A stretch of DNA of 64,000 bases from Leptolyngbyaceae cyanobacterium clean351 (GTDB lineage Bacteria; Cyanobacteriota; Cyanobacteriia; DAIDHW01), in NCBI GenBank assembly GCA_027451865.1, contig DAIDHW010000003.1, positions 99,969 through 163,968 of the forward strand. Direction: 5' to 3'. Made by a program: the position numbers and the translations under genes. Positions 46,629 to 58,301 of this stretch are shown one piece after another. Under the pieces are notes generated by a model. It was given only the letters and a program-made list of their open reading frames with translations. It was not told the origin of the DNA and did no database searches. Each line of letters begins with the position of its first letter. Within the stretch, counting starts at the first letter, position 1.

Positions 46629-46667
46629 GAATAGATTTGTTCATCCCCACCCCCTAAGGAAGTTCCT

Positions 46668-48674
46668 ATGGCTGTCGTCACCAAGTCTCTCAGCGAATTA
46701 TGCATCAACTCGATCCGGTTCCTCGCCATTGATGCGGTTGAGAAGGCCAATTCCGGCCACCCCGGGCTGCCCATGGGAGCTGCCCCCATGGCCTACGTGC
46801 TCTGGACCGAGTTCATGCGCTTCAATCCCAAGAACCCGGCCTGGTTCAACAGAGACCGGTTTGTTCTCTCGGCCGGACATGGCTGCATGCTGCAGTACGC
46901 CCTGATGCACCTAACCGGCTACGACTCCGTCACCATGGAAGATATCCACCGCTTCCGTCAATGGGAGTCCCGGGCACCTGGTCATCCGGAAAACTTCATG
47001 ACTCCGGGAGTGGAAGTAACCACCGGGCCCCTAGGTCAGGGAATCGCCAATGGGGTGGGGTTAGCAATTGCTGAAGCCCACCTGGCAGCCACCTTCAACC
47101 GTCCCGGCTACCCAGTCGTAGACCACTACACCTACGTGATCCTTGGGGATGGCTGCAATATGGAGGGGGTTTCCGGGGAAGCCTGCTCCTTGGCTGGTCA
47201 CCTAGGCTTAGGAAAGTTGATCGCCCTGTACGACGACAACCATATCTCCATTGATGGCTCTACGGATATTGCCTTCACGGAAGACGTAGGCAAGCGCTTT
47301 GAGGCCTACGGTTGGCATGTGCAACACGTCAGCGACGGTAATCACGACCTAAAGGGAATTGCTGCGGCAATCCAAGCTGCTAAGGCAGTCACTGACCGGC
47401 CTTCCCTGATTAAGGTCACCACTACCATTGGCTACGGATCTCCCCAAAAAGCCAATACCGCTGGGGTCCACGGGGCAGCCTTAGGAGCGGCGGAGGTGCA
47501 GGCCACCCGGGAGAACCTCGGCTGGACCTACGGCCCCTTTGAAATTCCCGCAGCAGCTTTAGAGTTCTTCCGCCAAGCAGTCCCCCGAGGAGCAGCTTTA
47601 GAATCCCAATGGTACCAGTTGTTTGAGAACTACAAGGGTGAATATCCCGACTTGGCAGGTGAACTGGAGCGCCGTCTCGCGGGCCGCCTGCCCGCCAACT
47701 GGGCCGATGCCCTGCCTGAGTTCACCCCCGAAGATAAGCCGGTAGCCACCCGCAAGCTCTCGGAAACCTGTTTGAATGCCTTAGCTAAGGTACTACCGGA
47801 AATGATTGGCGGCTCGGCGGACCTGACCCATTCCAACTACACCGAAATCAAGGGTTATGGGGACTTCCAAAGGGGCCACTACGCCAACCGTAACCTCAAG
47901 TTTGGGGTCCGGGAGCACGGCATGGGCGCAATCGCCAACGGCATTGCCCTGCATAACTCTGGCCTTATCCCCTACTGCGCCACCTTTTTGATTTTCACTG
48001 ACTACATGCGGGGGGCAATTAGGCTCTCTGCCTTATCCCAGGCCGGTGTAGTCTACGTCATGACCCACGACTCTGTCGCCCTAGGGGAGGACGGTCCCAC
48101 CCACCAGCCCGTGGAAATCCTCGCCGCTCTGCGGGCCATCCCGGACCTGCTAGTGATCCGGCCAGCAGATGGCAACGAGACTAGTGGTGCCTACCAGGTG
48201 GCCATCGAGAATCGCCATCGTCCTACCCTGCTTGCCCTCTCTCGGCAAAACCTGCCCCAGTTGGCGGGTACTTCTAGGGCTGGTGTCCAACGGGGCGCCT
48301 ACATTCTGGTAGACAGTGAACCTGCTCCCGATCTGATTTTGATCGGTACTGGCAGTGAAACCCACCTATGTACCCAGGCAGCCGCTCGCCTGGCTGCCCA
48401 AGGGCATCGGGTCCGGGTAGTGTCTATGCCCTGCTGGGAGCTATTTGAGGAGCAAGATGCCGCCTACCGCGAATCGGTGCTGCCCAAAGCAGTCACCAGA
48501 CGCCTAGTGGTAGAGGCTGCCAGTAGCTTTGGCTGGAGCCGTTATCTAAGTACCAGCGGAGACATGATTAGCATTGAGCGGTTTGGGGTGTCTGCCCCGG
48601 GCCCCTTAGCCATGGAGAAGTTTGGCTACACCGTTGATAACGTGGTGGCTCGGGCGGCCCAACTGCTAGGGTAA
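46668..48674 (+). CDS. tktA: Transketolase
   Basis: A 668-aa thiamine diphosphate enzyme of the Calvin-Benson and pentose phosphate cycles. [18 protein letters not shown] and [18 protein letters not shown] are N-terminal signatures; [20 protein letters not shown] binds Mg-ThDP (GDG...N). The Pyr domain has [17 protein letters not shown]. The start ATG follows AAGGAA. It lies 39 bp after fabF. Confidence 0.96.
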   Translation: MAVVTKSLSELCINSIRFLAIDAVEKANSGHPGLPMGAAPMAYVLWTEFMRFNPKNPAWFNRDRFVLSAGHGCMLQYALMHLTGYDSVTMEDIHRFRQWESRAPGHPENFMTPGVEVTTGPLGQGIANGVGLAIAEAHLAATFNRPGYPVVDHYTYVILGDGCNMEGVSGEACSLAGHLGLGKLIALYDDNHISIDGSTDIAFTEDVGKRFEAYGWHVQHVSDGNHDLKGIAAAIQAAKAVTDRPSLIKVTTTIGYGSPQKANTAGVHGAALGAAEVQATRENLGWTYGPFEIPAAALEFFRQAVPRGAALESQWYQLFENYKGEYPDLAGELERRLAGRLPANWADALPEFTPEDKPVATRKLSETCLNALAKVLPEMIGGSADLTHSNYTEIKGYGDFQRGHYANRNLKFGVREHGMGAIANGIALHNSGLIPYCATFLIFTDYMRGAIRLSALSQAGVVYVMTHDSVALGEDGPTHQPVEILAALRAIPDLLVIRPADGNETSGAYQVAIENRHRPTLLALSRQNLPQLAGTSRAGVQRGAYILVDSEPAPDLILIGTGSETHLCTQAAARLAAQGHRVRVVSMPCWELFEEQDAAYRESVLPKAVTRRLVVEAASSFGWSRYLSTSGDMISIERFGVSAPGPLAMEKFGYTVDNVVARAAQLLG

Positions 48675-48733
48675 TAACCTCTATATTGGGGGGGTTCCGA
48701 CTCAAGCTCGGGGCTTCCCCTTAGGAATATTCC

Positions 48734-50086
48734 ATGTCTAAATACTTTGATCTGTTGGTGCTAGGGGCTGGTTCTGGGGGCATTGCTGCAGCCCGGCGGG
48801 CCGCCGAGTACGGGGCTCGGGTCGGGATTGTCGAGTTTAGCCACCTCGGGGGTACCTGTGTTAACCGGGGCTGTGTACCTAAGAAACTAATGGTCTACGC
48901 TTCCCAATTCCCTAGTATCTTCACTGATGCTCCGGGGTATGGTTGGAGTCCCGTGACCAGCACCCTGGATTGGGAAAAAATGACTGCGGCCGTGAATGGG
49001 GAGGTCCACCGCCTGAATGGGGTCTACGCCCAGATGCTGGAAAGATCCCAGGTGGAGGTGTTTCATGGTCACGGCGCGTTTATCAATCCCCACCAGATCC
49101 AAATTGGCGAAGAGCTAGTCACTACCGACAAGGTCCTGATTGCAGTCGGGGGCCATCCGGTGGTGCCTAACATCCCCGGCATCGAATACGCTATCACCTC
49201 TGATGATATTTTCACTCTCCCAGAGCAACCACAACGCCTAGTGGTGATTGGCGGCGGTTATATTGGCAGTGAGTTTGCCTGCATCTTCCAAGGCTTTGGC
49301 AGCGAAGTTATCCAGGTAATTCGCGGTGAGCAGATTCTACGGGGCTTTGACGAGGACCTGCGCCAAGGTATTCGCCAGGGGATGGAGCACCACGGCATCC
49401 AGCTGATCAACAAAGCCACCCCTATGTCCCTGGAGAAAACTGAGGCCGGCGTCACCCTGGTGCTCGCTCGCGAAGATGGGGCCACCGATCTGGTGATTGC
49501 CGACGCCGTAGCCCTAGCGGCAGTAGGCCGCAAACCCCGGACCGAAAACCTGGGTCTGGAGCACACTAAAGTCCAACTGAGCCATCGGGCAGTGGTGGTG
49601 GATGAATATAGTCGCACCACGGTTGATCACATCTACGCAGTAGGGGATTGCACTGACCACATCAATCTCACCCCCGTGGCTATCAACGAGGGCCGGGCTT
49701 TCGCCGACACAGTTTACGGGGGCAAGTCCCGGCTGATGAGTTACGAGTATATCCCTACCGCCATCTTCACTACCCCCCAGGCCGCTACAGTGGGCTTGAC
49801 GGAGGCAGAGGCAGAGGCTAAGCACCCCGGCCAGATCAAAATTTACCGTAGTCGCTTCCGGCCCATGTACTACACCCTGGCGGGTAAGCAGGAGCAGACC
49901 ATGATGAAACTAGTGGTCCACACGGAAACTGACCAGGTCTTGGGGGCACACATGGTGGGTGACTACGCAGCCGAGATTATTCAGGGGGTCGCCATTGCCC
50001 TGAAGATGGGGGCAACCAAGGCTAACTTTGATGCCACCGTTGGTATTCACCCCACCTCGGCCGAGGAATTCGTCACTATGCGCTAG
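48734..50086 (+). CDS. gor: Glutathione reductase (NADPH)
   Basis: A 450-residue flavin disulfide reductase. [19 protein letters not shown] holds the redox-active Cys pair with the VPKKLMVYA extension that marks glutathione reductase rather than lipoamide dehydrogenase. The N-terminal LGAGSGGIAAARRAAEYGA binds FAD, VIGGGYIGSEFACIFQGFG binds the nicotinamide, and the C-terminal GIHPTSAEEFVTMR supplies the catalytic His-Glu pair. It restores reduced glutathione against photo-oxidative stress. Its stop abuts the convergent permease gene with no gap. Confidence 0.94.
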   Translation: MSKYFDLLVLGAGSGGIAAARRAAEYGARVGIVEFSHLGGTCVNRGCVPKKLMVYASQFPSIFTDAPGYGWSPVTSTLDWEKMTAAVNGEVHRLNGVYAQMLERSQVEVFHGHGAFINPHQIQIGEELVTTDKVLIAVGGHPVVPNIPGIEYAITSDDIFTLPEQPQRLVVIGGGYIGSEFACIFQGFGSEVIQVIRGEQILRGFDEDLRQGIRQGMEHHGIQLINKATPMSLEKTEAGVTLVLAREDGATDLVIADAVALAAVGRKPRTENLGLEHTKVQLSHRAVVVDEYSRTTVDHIYAVGDCTDHINLTPVAINEGRAFADTVYGGKSRLMSYEYIPTAIFTTPQAATVGLTEAEAEAKHPGQIKIYRSRFRPMYYTLAGKQEQTMMKLVVHTETDQVLGAHMVGDYAAEIIQGVAIALKMGATKANFDATVGIHPTSAEEFVTMR

Positions 50087-51826
50087 TTATATCAGTTGGC
50101 GGTACTTCTCCTGGGCCAAGTGGTACATGGGCCGCCAGACTAAACGGTTGGTGATAACCACCAGTAAAGACATCACCACCGTCGCCGCTAACAGCAACCG
50201 GAAATTCCCAGCAGCTGAAGCCTCTGAGATGATGGAGCCCAGGCCGGGTGTGGTGATCACTTGGCCGTTGAAGGTGACGTATTCGCTGACGATGCTGGCA
50301 TTCCAGGCTCCCCCCACAGCGGTGATCATACCGGTAACTAGGTAAGGAAATATCCCAGGTAAAATTAAAGTCTGCCAGCGCTGCCGCCGAGTGAGCTTGT
50401 AAACTAAGGCCGCCTCAAATAACTCTGCTGGAATCGCCTGGGCACCAGCGATCACATTGAAGAGGACATACCACATAGTCCCCAGGATCATCAGGGCGAT
50501 GGAGCCGACCTGTAGGCCACCCCCTAGGTGAATCAGGGCTAGGAGTAGGATTGGGAACAAAGCTGTGGCCGGGACCGAAGCCACCACTTGCACAATCGGT
50601 TGTAGCACTTGGGCTAGCCGGGGGTTGCGGCCGATACCAACACCAATGGGGACAGTGATTAGCAGAGATAAGATCAGGGATGTAAACACCCGCAAAGCAG
50701 TGAAGCAGGCTCCAAGCAGCACACTCAGCCAGACCGTCGGGGAGAGTTGCCTGAGCATGAGCGCCGCCTCCCACACCCCCCAAAGGATGATTATGGTCAC
50801 CCCGGAAGAGAAGATCCACTCAAACCATTGGCCTAAATTTTGCGGGCTGGGTAATTCCCGGGGGGCTGTGCGGACGGCAAAGGTTCGATTTAGTCGCTGA
50901 TCAAAAGCTTCCTGGAGGGGCTGAAACACCCGTTCCTGAATCACCCGCAGGGTAGGCGAGCGACGCACCAGGTCTAACACCCAGGACTGGGGGGCAGACT
51001 GGGTCTCCACGGACTCAAATTTAAATTTCTCTACCCAGGCGATCAGGGGCCGCCAGACTAACAGGTCCGTGATTACTACTACCCCAATCAGGACACTTAC
51101 TCCCCAGTAGATGGCCGGAAAGTTGCCGTGGGCGGCGGCCACAGCCAAGAAGGACCCCAATCCCGGCAACTGAAAGCTCTGGTTGCCCAGGGTAAAAGCT
51201 TCAATTGCCATCAGGAAAAACCACCCACCCGCCCAGGACATGACGCTGTTCCATACCAACCCGATAGCGCCAGCAGGTAATTCCAGGCTCCAGAATCTCT
51301 CCCAAGCATTCAGGCGATACACCCGACTGGCTTCGATCAACTCCTGGGGAATACCGCATAGGGACTGATAAAAACTAAAGGCCATATTCCAGGCCATGCC
51401 GGTGAAGATGAGAACGATCGCCGCCATCTCCACTCCCAGGCGCTGGCCGGGAAACAGGGAAATCAAGGCCAGGGTCACTCCCGGCAGGAAGGAGAGGACC
51501 GGGATCGACTGGAGGATATCTAGGAGGGGCAGCATAAACCGGGCTGCCATCTTAGACCGGTAGGCTGTGTAGGAGTAAACCAGACTAAACACCAGGGACA
51601 ATATGTACCCCAGGATCATCCGCAGGAGGGTCTGGGCAGTGTAGCTGGGCAGAACAGAGATGTCCGTGGAGATGGTGAAGTGGGGGTCGTAGTGACCGTG
51701 GAACTGGTTAGCAGTCCTGACGATTAGCAGAACCAAAGCCACAATGGCCAAGACCAGCAACAGGTCTTGCCAGGTCCAAGCGGTCCGTTCCGGAGCCCGG
51801 TTCCCGGGGGTAAGGGGGCGCGTCAT
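50087..51826 (-). CDS. ABC transporter permease with two fused BPD domains (NitT/TauT/sulfonate type)
   Basis: A 579-aa protein made of two tandem permease domains of about six helices each. Coupling (EAA) loops are EASRVYRLNAWERFWSLELP near residue 165 and EAALVYKLTRRQRWQTLILP near 470. Each half resembles NrtB/SsuC permeases for anions. It is preceded by its ATPase with a 10-bp gap. No periplasmic binding protein is adjacent, so the substrate cannot be inferred. Confidence 0.82.
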   Translation of the reverse strand: MTRPLTPGNRAPERTAWTWQDLLLVLAIVALVLLIVRTANQFHGHYDPHFTISTDISVLPSYTAQTLLRMILGYILSLVFSLVYSYTAYRSKMAARFMLPLLDILQSIPVLSFLPGVTLALISLFPGQRLGVEMAAIVLIFTGMAWNMAFSFYQSLCGIPQELIEASRVYRLNAWERFWSLELPAGAIGLVWNSVMSWAGGWFFLMAIEAFTLGNQSFQLPGLGSFLAVAAAHGNFPAIYWGVSVLIGVVVITDLLVWRPLIAWVEKFKFESVETQSAPQSWVLDLVRRSPTLRVIQERVFQPLQEAFDQRLNRTFAVRTAPRELPSPQNLGQWFEWIFSSGVTIIILWGVWEAALMLRQLSPTVWLSVLLGACFTALRVFTSLILSLLITVPIGVGIGRNPRLAQVLQPIVQVVASVPATALFPILLLALIHLGGGLQVGSIALMILGTMWYVLFNVIAGAQAIPAELFEAALVYKLTRRQRWQTLILPGIFPYLVTGMITAVGGAWNASIVSEYVTFNGQVITTPGLGSIISEASAAGNFRLLLAATVVMSLLVVITNRLVWRPMYHLAQEKYRQLI

Positions 51827-51836
51827 GGGTTAGCTC

Positions 51837-53192
51837 TCAGGTTACGACAGGGGTTTCAAGAGTGGGGGCCGCCTCGAGGAAAACTTCCCCGGCTGGCTCA
51901 TCGTAGCCATAAAGTTCAGCGTAGCGGCCCCAGTCAACAGCAGTCTTAAACTGACGGTAAGCCTCCTTAGGGGTAAAGTGCCCCTCTAGGAGGTCGAGAA
52001 TCAATTCCTCCGAAACCCTCTGATGACGCTTAGCCTGGAGCAAACGGTAAATTTGCTGTACCAAACGTATATGTTCTAATAACTGCTGACGGATGATGCG
52101 TTTGCGCTCATCAATACCGCTGGCACTAAACTCCAGGCCGATCCGGGTTAGGGTGATATCCCCTTCCCGCAGGTTAACCAAATCCATCATTTGGGCTGCT
52201 TCTACCAGGGGTAGCATATCGTCTACCTCCATTAGCAGCTCCTGGGCCAGGCGGTACAGGTCCCCTTGCCGGTCTTCGAGGAGTTCGAGTAACCCGGCAA
52301 TGGAGCCGATGCGCACCCCTGGCAGGGACTGGTACTTGGCCGGTGCTGGAGTGGCGGGGGTGGCCACGCTGGTGGTATTGCTAGCCGCCAGAGTGGGAGG
52401 TTCCGCAGGGGCTTCTGGGTTGGTGAGAATTTTGTAGACCTGGTCCACCAGAGACTGGAAGTCAGAGCTTTTACGGTCCCGATAGTGAGGCAGGGTGACC
52501 GGGAAATCAGCGCGGATCCGACCGGGATTGCGGCCGAGAACAATTACCCGGTCTGCCAAGGTCAAGGCTTCCTCAATCCCGTGGGTGACAATGAGGATGG
52601 CGCGGGTGGGGATACGTCGCTCTAGCCACAAATCTAAAAGTTCGAAGCGCAGGTTCTCCGCTGTGAGAACATCCAGAGCCGAGAAGGGCTCATCCATACA
52701 CAGCAGCTCCGGTTCTACCGCCAGGGCCCGGGCGAATCCTACCCGCTGGCGCATCCCCCCCGATAACTCCTTGGGATAGGCATTCTCAAACCCATCTAAG
52801 CCAATTACGTCAATCATTTTCAGGGCTTTCTCCCGGCGCGGGCCTAGGGGTTCCCCCTTGGCTTTCAGCCCCAGCTCCACGTTCTCAAGCACCGTCAGCC
52901 AGGGGTAAAGGGCAAAGCTTTGGAAGACAATTGCCACCCCAGGATTGAGGCCAACTAGGGGTTGGCCATGGTACATCACCTGTCCCTGACTAGGGGGAAT
53001 TAGACCAGCGATAATTCGCATCAGGGTCGATTTACCTGACCCAGAGGGGCCCAACAGAGCAACTATCTCTCCAGGCTTAAGGCATAGGTCCATGGGCTCA
53101 AGGATAACAACCGGTTGACCACTAGGTTGTTCGTAGGCCTTGCCCACTTTCTCAAGGGCAATCAAAGATGCTGTTGCTTTTTCTACAAGCAT
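51837..53192 (-). CDS. ABC transporter ATP-binding protein with C-terminal AAA-associated domain
   Basis: A 451-aa protein. The ATPase half has Walker A GPSGSGKSTLMRIIAGL, signature LSGGMRQRVGFARAL, Walker B LLCMDEPFSALD and VTHGIEEALTLADRV, as in NrtD/SsuB. After a Pro/Ala/Thr linker (about 275-305), a helical AAA-associated domain follows (about 310-435, LPLVEAAQMMDLVNLREGD ... RQQLLEHIRLVQQIYRLL). That tail is known on nitrate/sulfonate-type ATPases paired with duplicated permeases, as here. Its role, probably regulatory, is not established. Confidence 0.85.
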   Translation of the reverse strand: MLVEKATASLIALEKVGKAYEQPSGQPVVILEPMDLCLKPGEIVALLGPSGSGKSTLMRIIAGLIPPSQGQVMYHGQPLVGLNPGVAIVFQSFALYPWLTVLENVELGLKAKGEPLGPRREKALKMIDVIGLDGFENAYPKELSGGMRQRVGFARALAVEPELLCMDEPFSALDVLTAENLRFELLDLWLERRIPTRAILIVTHGIEEALTLADRVIVLGRNPGRIRADFPVTLPHYRDRKSSDFQSLVDQVYKILTNPEAPAEPPTLAASNTTSVATPATPAPAKYQSLPGVRIGSIAGLLELLEDRQGDLYRLAQELLMEVDDMLPLVEAAQMMDLVNLREGDITLTRIGLEFSASGIDERKRIIRQQLLEHIRLVQQIYRLLQAKRHQRVSEELILDLLEGHFTPKEAYRQFKTAVDWGRYAELYGYDEPAGEVFLEAAPTLETPVVT

Positions 53193-53266
53193 GGCGGTGC
53201 CTAGCCTAGGACACTCCCATTAAAGCATCTTCTCGGCGGTTAGAGCCTCAGTTCAGGGGGCGAATT

Positions 53267-55531
53267 TCAGGCCTCGTTGCGCTTCTTCAGCACGAGGACC
53301 CCCAAGGGCGGTAAGCATAGATCTAAGGAGTAGGGCCGGTTATGGCAAGACCATTCATCGGTCCATTTGCCTCCTAGATTGCCCAGGTTACTCCCACCGT
53401 ATTCCCGCGCATCACTGTTGAACAACTCCTGATAGAACCCCGCCTCAGGAACCCCCACCCGGTAGTGGGAGTGGGGCTGGGGAGTGAAGTTGCAGACGGT
53501 GATGACGTAGTCTTGGCGATTTTTAGCCCAGCGGATGAAGGAGACAACGCTGTGGCGGTTATCACTGCAGTCAATCCACTCAAAACCATCCTGGGAAAAG
53601 TCTTGGCTGTACAGGGCCGACTCTTGTCGATAGAGCTTGTTTAGATCCTGCAGGAACCGCTTAAGTTTTTGATGGGACTCGTACTGTAGTAGATGCCACT
53701 CTAGGTCTGACCAAACGTTCCATTCACTCCACTGGCCAAACTCCATGCTCATAAACAGGGTCTTTTTACCCGGATGGCTGAACATGTAAGCGTAGAGGCA
53801 ACGGAGATTGGCAAACTTTAGCCACTCATCCCCGGGCATCTTCCCCAACATATTGCTCTTCCCGTGGACAATCTCGTCGTGGGAAAGGGCCAACATAAAG
53901 TTCTCGCTGAAGGCGTACCAAATGCTGAAGGTAACATTATTTTGGTGGAACTGCCTAAACCAGGGGTCCATGGCAAAATAATCCAGCATGTCGTGCATCC
54001 AACCCATATTCCACTTCAGGTTAAAGCCGAGGCCACCGGTGTAGGTGGGCCAGGAAACCATTGGCCAAGCTGTGGACTCCTCGGCAATGGAGAGGATCCC
54101 GGGGAAGTAGCTGAAGATGACATGGTTCATTTGGCGTAGAAAATCCGCCGCCTCGAGATTTTCCCGGCCGCCGTACTGGTTTTGGAGCCACTCCCCCTCG
54201 GGCCGGCAGTAGTCCAGGTAAAGCATGGAGGCCACAGCATCCACGCGAATACCGTCAATGTGGTACTTGTCAAGCCAAAACAGGGCATTGGCGACGAGGT
54301 AGTTTCTCACCTCGTGGCGGGAGTAGTTGAACACCAAAGTCCCCCACTCCTTATGTTCACCCCGCCGGGGGTCAGCGTGCTCATACAGGTGAGTGCCATC
54401 AAAGAAAGCCAGGCCGTGGCCGTCTCGCGGGAAGTGCCCAGGCACCCAATCGACAATCACCCCTAGGCCGTGCTGGTGACACTGGTCAACAAAGTACATG
54501 AAGTCCTGGGGAGTACCGTAGCGGGAGGTACAGGAGTAGTAGCCGATTACCTGATAACCCCAGGATCCATCAAAGGGATGTTCTGCCACAGGGAGTAGTT
54601 CAATGTGGGTAAAACCTAGCTCTTTGACGTAGGGAATCAGCCGGGCTGCCAGCTCCCGGTAGGTAAGAAACCGCGCCCCCGGGTTGAGTTCCGAAACAAC
54701 CACTACCGGCTCTAGACTACCGTCGGGCAGGCGACTAGGTTCAGCACTGCTGGCATGAAGCCAGGAACCCAGGTGTACCTCATAAACTGATATGGGCTGG
54801 AGGAGGGGGTCAGTACGGTAGCGCTCACTCATCCAGGCCTGGTCTCCCCATACATAGGTGTCCAGATTAGTGACAATGGAGGCGGTTTTGGGGCGCACCT
54901 CCTGCCGAAACCCGTAGGGATCGGATTTTTCGTAGATGTGGCCAGCCTGATTCTTAATTTCGTACTTGTAGCGCTCCCCCACCCCTAGACCGGGGATGAA
55001 GAGGTCCCAGACTCCCGTGTGACCCTTGCGCATCTGTTGCTGCCGGCCATCCCAGCAATTGAAGTCACCAATCACCGAAACGTTACGGGCGTCAGGCGCC
55101 CAAACTGCAAAGTAAACTCCGGTGACCCCTTCTACGGTCATGGGGTGGGCGCCCAATTTTTCGTAGATGCGGTGATGGTTCCCTTCCGCAAATAGGTGCA
55201 AGTCTAGGTCGGTCAACTGCGGAGAGCTGAAGCGGTAGGGGTCGTAAAAGACTCGTTCCTGGTCCCCCTCTTGGACCCGCAGCTGATAGTTGGCCAAGTT
55301 TGGGGTGTCAATAACACACTCAAAGAAGTGGGGGTCATAAAGAGACTGCATAGGATACTCAGTACCAACTTCGGGGCAGATCACCCAGGCAGCCGTAGCC
55401 CTAGGGAGATAGGAGCGCACCGCCCAGACGGTTCTACCTGCCTGGTCTACAGGGTGAGGACCCAGAACCGCAAAGGGGTCTTGGTGAGTATTGCTGACTA
55501 TTAATTCGACTAGTTCGCGAGCAATTGTCAT
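53267..55531 (-). CDS. glgB: 1,4-alpha-glucan branching enzyme
   Basis: A 754-aa GH13 enzyme making alpha-1,6 branches in glycogen. An N-terminal CBM48-like portion ([19 protein letters not shown]) precedes the barrel. Catalytic region motifs are [32 protein letters not shown] (nucleophile Asp), IAEEST (acid Glu) and [12 protein letters not shown] (transition-state Asp). The full-length N-terminus (FAVLGPHPV) is present. Its start is 263 bp from the divergent ABC ATPase gene. Confidence 0.96.
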   Translation of the reverse strand: MTIARELVELIVSNTHQDPFAVLGPHPVDQAGRTVWAVRSYLPRATAAWVICPEVGTEYPMQSLYDPHFFECVIDTPNLANYQLRVQEGDQERVFYDPYRFSSPQLTDLDLHLFAEGNHHRIYEKLGAHPMTVEGVTGVYFAVWAPDARNVSVIGDFNCWDGRQQQMRKGHTGVWDLFIPGLGVGERYKYEIKNQAGHIYEKSDPYGFRQEVRPKTASIVTNLDTYVWGDQAWMSERYRTDPLLQPISVYEVHLGSWLHASSAEPSRLPDGSLEPVVVVSELNPGARFLTYRELAARLIPYVKELGFTHIELLPVAEHPFDGSWGYQVIGYYSCTSRYGTPQDFMYFVDQCHQHGLGVIVDWVPGHFPRDGHGLAFFDGTHLYEHADPRRGEHKEWGTLVFNYSRHEVRNYLVANALFWLDKYHIDGIRVDAVASMLYLDYCRPEGEWLQNQYGGRENLEAADFLRQMNHVIFSYFPGILSIAEESTAWPMVSWPTYTGGLGFNLKWNMGWMHDMLDYFAMDPWFRQFHQNNVTFSIWYAFSENFMLALSHDEIVHGKSNMLGKMPGDEWLKFANLRCLYAYMFSHPGKKTLFMSMEFGQWSEWNVWSDLEWHLLQYESHQKLKRFLQDLNKLYRQESALYSQDFSQDGFEWIDCSDNRHSVVSFIRWAKNRQDYVITVCNFTPQPHSHYRVGVPEAGFYQELFNSDAREYGGSNLGNLGGKWTDEWSCHNRPYSLDLCLPPLGVLVLKKRNEA

Positions 55532-55794
55532 GGGGAGGGATTATGTAAAATTTTTTTCATGATCTGTATTAGACCTTAGCAAATCCTGACCTGATTCTGG
55601 CCAAGGCCTACTAAAGAACTCCGGCTAGACTAGGTAATGAGGGCTTCATCCCATCGAGTTTAGGGCGTCATAATTGTAGCCTTTCAGGAGATCATCCCTC
55701 CGAGAAATGAGGTGGGTTTTGAATCGCTCAATAGGGGGTCTCCCTGGAGACTGCTATTGAAACTTAAACTGGAGTAGTAACACAGGGGTGGTCT

Positions 55795-56856
55795 ATGGCC
55801 GAAGTGACCCTCGAGGCTATTTACCGCCGCCTCGGGCAGCAGCAAATCCTGGAAAATGTCACTTTCACTGTCCCCGATGGACAACTTTGGGTCCTCGTAG
55901 GGGCCTCTGGCTGCGGTAAGTCCACCATTTTGCGCACGGTGGCGGGCTTAGATACCCCTACCAGTGGAGAGGTCCGTCTAGGGGGTGTGGTAGTCAATCA
56001 AGTCCCACCCCAGCAACGAGACGTGGCGATGGTGTTTCAGAACTATGCTCTGTACCCCCACATGAGCGTAGCTCAGAACCTTGGGTTCGGGTTGCAGGTG
56101 CGAGGTCTCTCGGGGATGGTGATCCGCCAACGGGTGGGGGCAGTAGCCCAGATGTTGGGGATCACAGACCTGCTAGAGCGTAAACCCCGCCAGCTTTCCG
56201 GTGGGCAGCAGCAGCGGGTAGCCCTTGGGCGAGCCATGGCCCGGCAACCACAGGTTTTTTTGCTCGATGAGCCCCTCTCCAATCTCGACCCCCAGCTGCG
56301 CGATGATACCCGTTCAGAACTTAAACAGCTCCACCAACACCTAGGCACCACCATGATTTACGTCACCCATGACCAAGGGGAAGCCATGACCCTGGGGGAA
56401 CAGTTGGTGGTTTTACACCGCGGGCGGGTGCAGCAGATTGGCACTCCTATAGCCGTCTATCAGCGGCCAGCGAGCGTGCACGTGGCCAAGACCATTGGCA
56501 CCCCCCCGATGAACCTACTACCGGCTATCTATACCGGAGAGGGTTTTGTCGTCCAAGACCAAACTCTCCCCTGGTACGGCCCCCGTCTAACCCCTGGTCA
56601 AGGGGTGGAGGTGGGAATCCGGCCGGAACACTGTCGCCCGGGAAGCTGGGAGGAACCCCTGCGGGCGCAAGTGCTGCTGACGGAGGTCCTCGGGCGGGAA
56701 ACCTGGATCCGTGGTCAGGTAGGTTCAGTGCCAATCCTCTGGCCGGGCGACTCTCAAAACTTATCGAGGCCGGGGGAGTACGTGCCTCTACACCTTGACC
56801 CGCGACGTTTATTCGTGTTTGACTCAAGTACAGGGATTTGTATACATCCGGCCTGA
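55795..56856 (+). CDS. MalK/UgpC-like ABC transporter ATP-binding protein
   Basis: A 353-aa ATPase of the CUT1 group. Walker A is [14 protein letters not shown], signature [16 protein letters not shown], Walker [17 protein letters not shown], and the switch His lies in [13 protein letters not shown]. The C-terminal part (about 235-350, [14 protein letters not shown]) is the OB-fold TOBE domain. Its membrane partners are not adjacent. Such ATPases can be shared among several sugar or osmolyte importers. Confidence 0.85.
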   Translation: MAEVTLEAIYRRLGQQQILENVTFTVPDGQLWVLVGASGCGKSTILRTVAGLDTPTSGEVRLGGVVVNQVPPQQRDVAMVFQNYALYPHMSVAQNLGFGLQVRGLSGMVIRQRVGAVAQMLGITDLLERKPRQLSGGQQQRVALGRAMARQPQVFLLDEPLSNLDPQLRDDTRSELKQLHQHLGTTMIYVTHDQGEAMTLGEQLVVLHRGRVQQIGTPIAVYQRPASVHVAKTIGTPPMNLLPAIYTGEGFVVQDQTLPWYGPRLTPGQGVEVGIRPEHCRPGSWEEPLRAQVLLTEVLGRETWIRGQVGSVPILWPGDSQNLSRPGEYVPLHLDPRRLFVFDSSTGICIHPA

Positions 56857-56867
56857 GGAGAGGAACC

Positions 56868-58295
56868 TTGGATTACGACCTAGTGATCGTTGGCGGTGGG
56901 GTGGGAGGCCATGGGGCAGCCCTGCACGCGGTGCGCTGCGGCCTGAAGACAGCCCTCGTGGAGGGGGCGGAACTAGGGGGCACCTGCGTGAATCGGGGCT
57001 GTATTCCTTCTAAGGCCCTCTTGGCGGCGGCGGGGCGGGTGCGCGAGCTGCGCAATGCCCACCACCTCCACAGTCTCGGCATTCGGGTCGCTCAGGTGGA
57101 ATTTGACCAGCAAGGGATTGCCGACCACGCCCAGAACCTAGTGCAAAAGATTCGCGCCGACATGACCAACAGTCTCAAGCGCCTCGGGGTGGAGGTAATC
57201 CCCGGCTGGGCCCACCTTGCTGGTCCCCAAAAGGTGGCCGTGGACCAAGGGGGCCAGGAGCGCTTGATTAGTGCCCGGGAGATTTTACTAGCTCCAGGCT
57301 CTGTCCCCTTTGTACCCCCGGGAATTGAGATTGACCACAAGAGTGTCTTCACTAGTGATGATGCTCTGAAGCTGGAAACTCTTCCCCCTTGGATAGCGAT
57401 CATTGGCAGCGGCTATATTGGTTTGGAGTTTGCCGACATCTACTCTGCCCTGGGGGTGGAGATTACCCTCATTGAGGCTCTCGAGCAGCTGATGCCCGGT
57501 TTTGACCCCGACATTGCTAAGGTAGCGGAGCGGGTACTCATCACCCCCCGGGATATCGAGACCCGAGTTGGGGTACTAGCCCAACGGGTGGTGCCAGGCT
57601 CCCCGGTGGTGATTGAACTGGCGGACGCCAAGACTCGCCAAGTCGTGGAGGTGCTGGAGGTGGATGCTTGCCTGGTAGCCACCGGCCGGCGACCGGCGGC
57701 GGAGTCATTAAACCTCGAGGCCGTGGGTGCCCAAACTGACAAGCGCGGCTACATTCCGGTTGATGAACACTTAAGGGTACTAGCCGGGGGCGAACCAGTG
57801 CCGCACCTGTGGGCCATTGGAGACGTAACCGGCCTGATGATGCTAGCCCATGCTGCCTCTGCTCAGGGGGTGGCTGTGGTAGAGCACATTTGTGGCCGGC
57901 CCCGACCGGTGAATTATCGCAGCATCCCAGCCGCTGCCTTCACACACCCTGAGGTTAGCTTTGTGGGTCTGACTGAGCCGGCCGCCAAGGCCCTAGGAGA
58001 GGAAATTGGTTTTAAGGTGGGGACAGCGCGCAGCTACTTTAAAGCTAACTCTAAGGCCATCGCTGAGGTGGAGCCAGAGGGGGTCGCAAAACTGGTGTAC
58101 CGCCAAGACACCGGGGAATTGTTGGGAGCCCACATCCTTGGTCTGCACGCCTCAGACCTGATCCAGGAAGCAGCTAATGCCATTGCCCAGGGCCAGCGAG
58201 TCCAGGACTTGGCCTATCTGGTCCATACTCATCCCACCCTGTCAGAGGTGCTGGATGAGGCCTACAAACGGGCTAACGAATCCCTTAACTCCTAA
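56868..58295 (+). CDS. lpdA: Dihydrolipoyl dehydrogenase
   Basis: A 475-aa flavoprotein, E3 of pyruvate dehydrogenase and glycine cleavage. [19 protein letters not shown] holds the disulfide with the IPSKALL extension of lipoamide dehydrogenase, contrasting with the glutathione reductase at 48734. [17 protein letters not shown] binds NAD, and the catalytic His-Glu is in [14 protein letters not shown]. The TTG at 56868 has GAGGAGAGGAA just before it and gives the normal N-terminus ([17 protein letters not shown]), so it is preferred to the upstream TTG at 56838. Confidence 0.92.
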   Translation: MDYDLVIVGGGVGGHGAALHAVRCGLKTALVEGAELGGTCVNRGCIPSKALLAAAGRVRELRNAHHLHSLGIRVAQVEFDQQGIADHAQNLVQKIRADMTNSLKRLGVEVIPGWAHLAGPQKVAVDQGGQERLISAREILLAPGSVPFVPPGIEIDHKSVFTSDDALKLETLPPWIAIIGSGYIGLEFADIYSALGVEITLIEALEQLMPGFDPDIAKVAERVLITPRDIETRVGVLAQRVVPGSPVVIELADAKTRQVVEVLEVDACLVATGRRPAAESLNLEAVGAQTDKRGYIPVDEHLRVLAGGEPVPHLWAIGDVTGLMMLAHAASAQGVAVVEHICGRPRPVNYRSIPAAAFTHPEVSFVGLTEPAAKALGEEIGFKVGTARSYFKANSKAIAEVEPEGVAKLVYRQDTGELLGAHILGLHASDLIQEAANAIAQGQRVQDLAYLVHTHPTLSEVLDEAYKRANESLNS

Positions 58296-58301
58296 TCTGC
58301 C

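Noticed and set aside
48734-50086. Considering gor as a second lipoamide dehydrogenase
   Set aside because: The disulfide motif is followed by VPKKLMVYAS, specific for glutathione reductase; the true lpdA with IPSKALL is at 56868.
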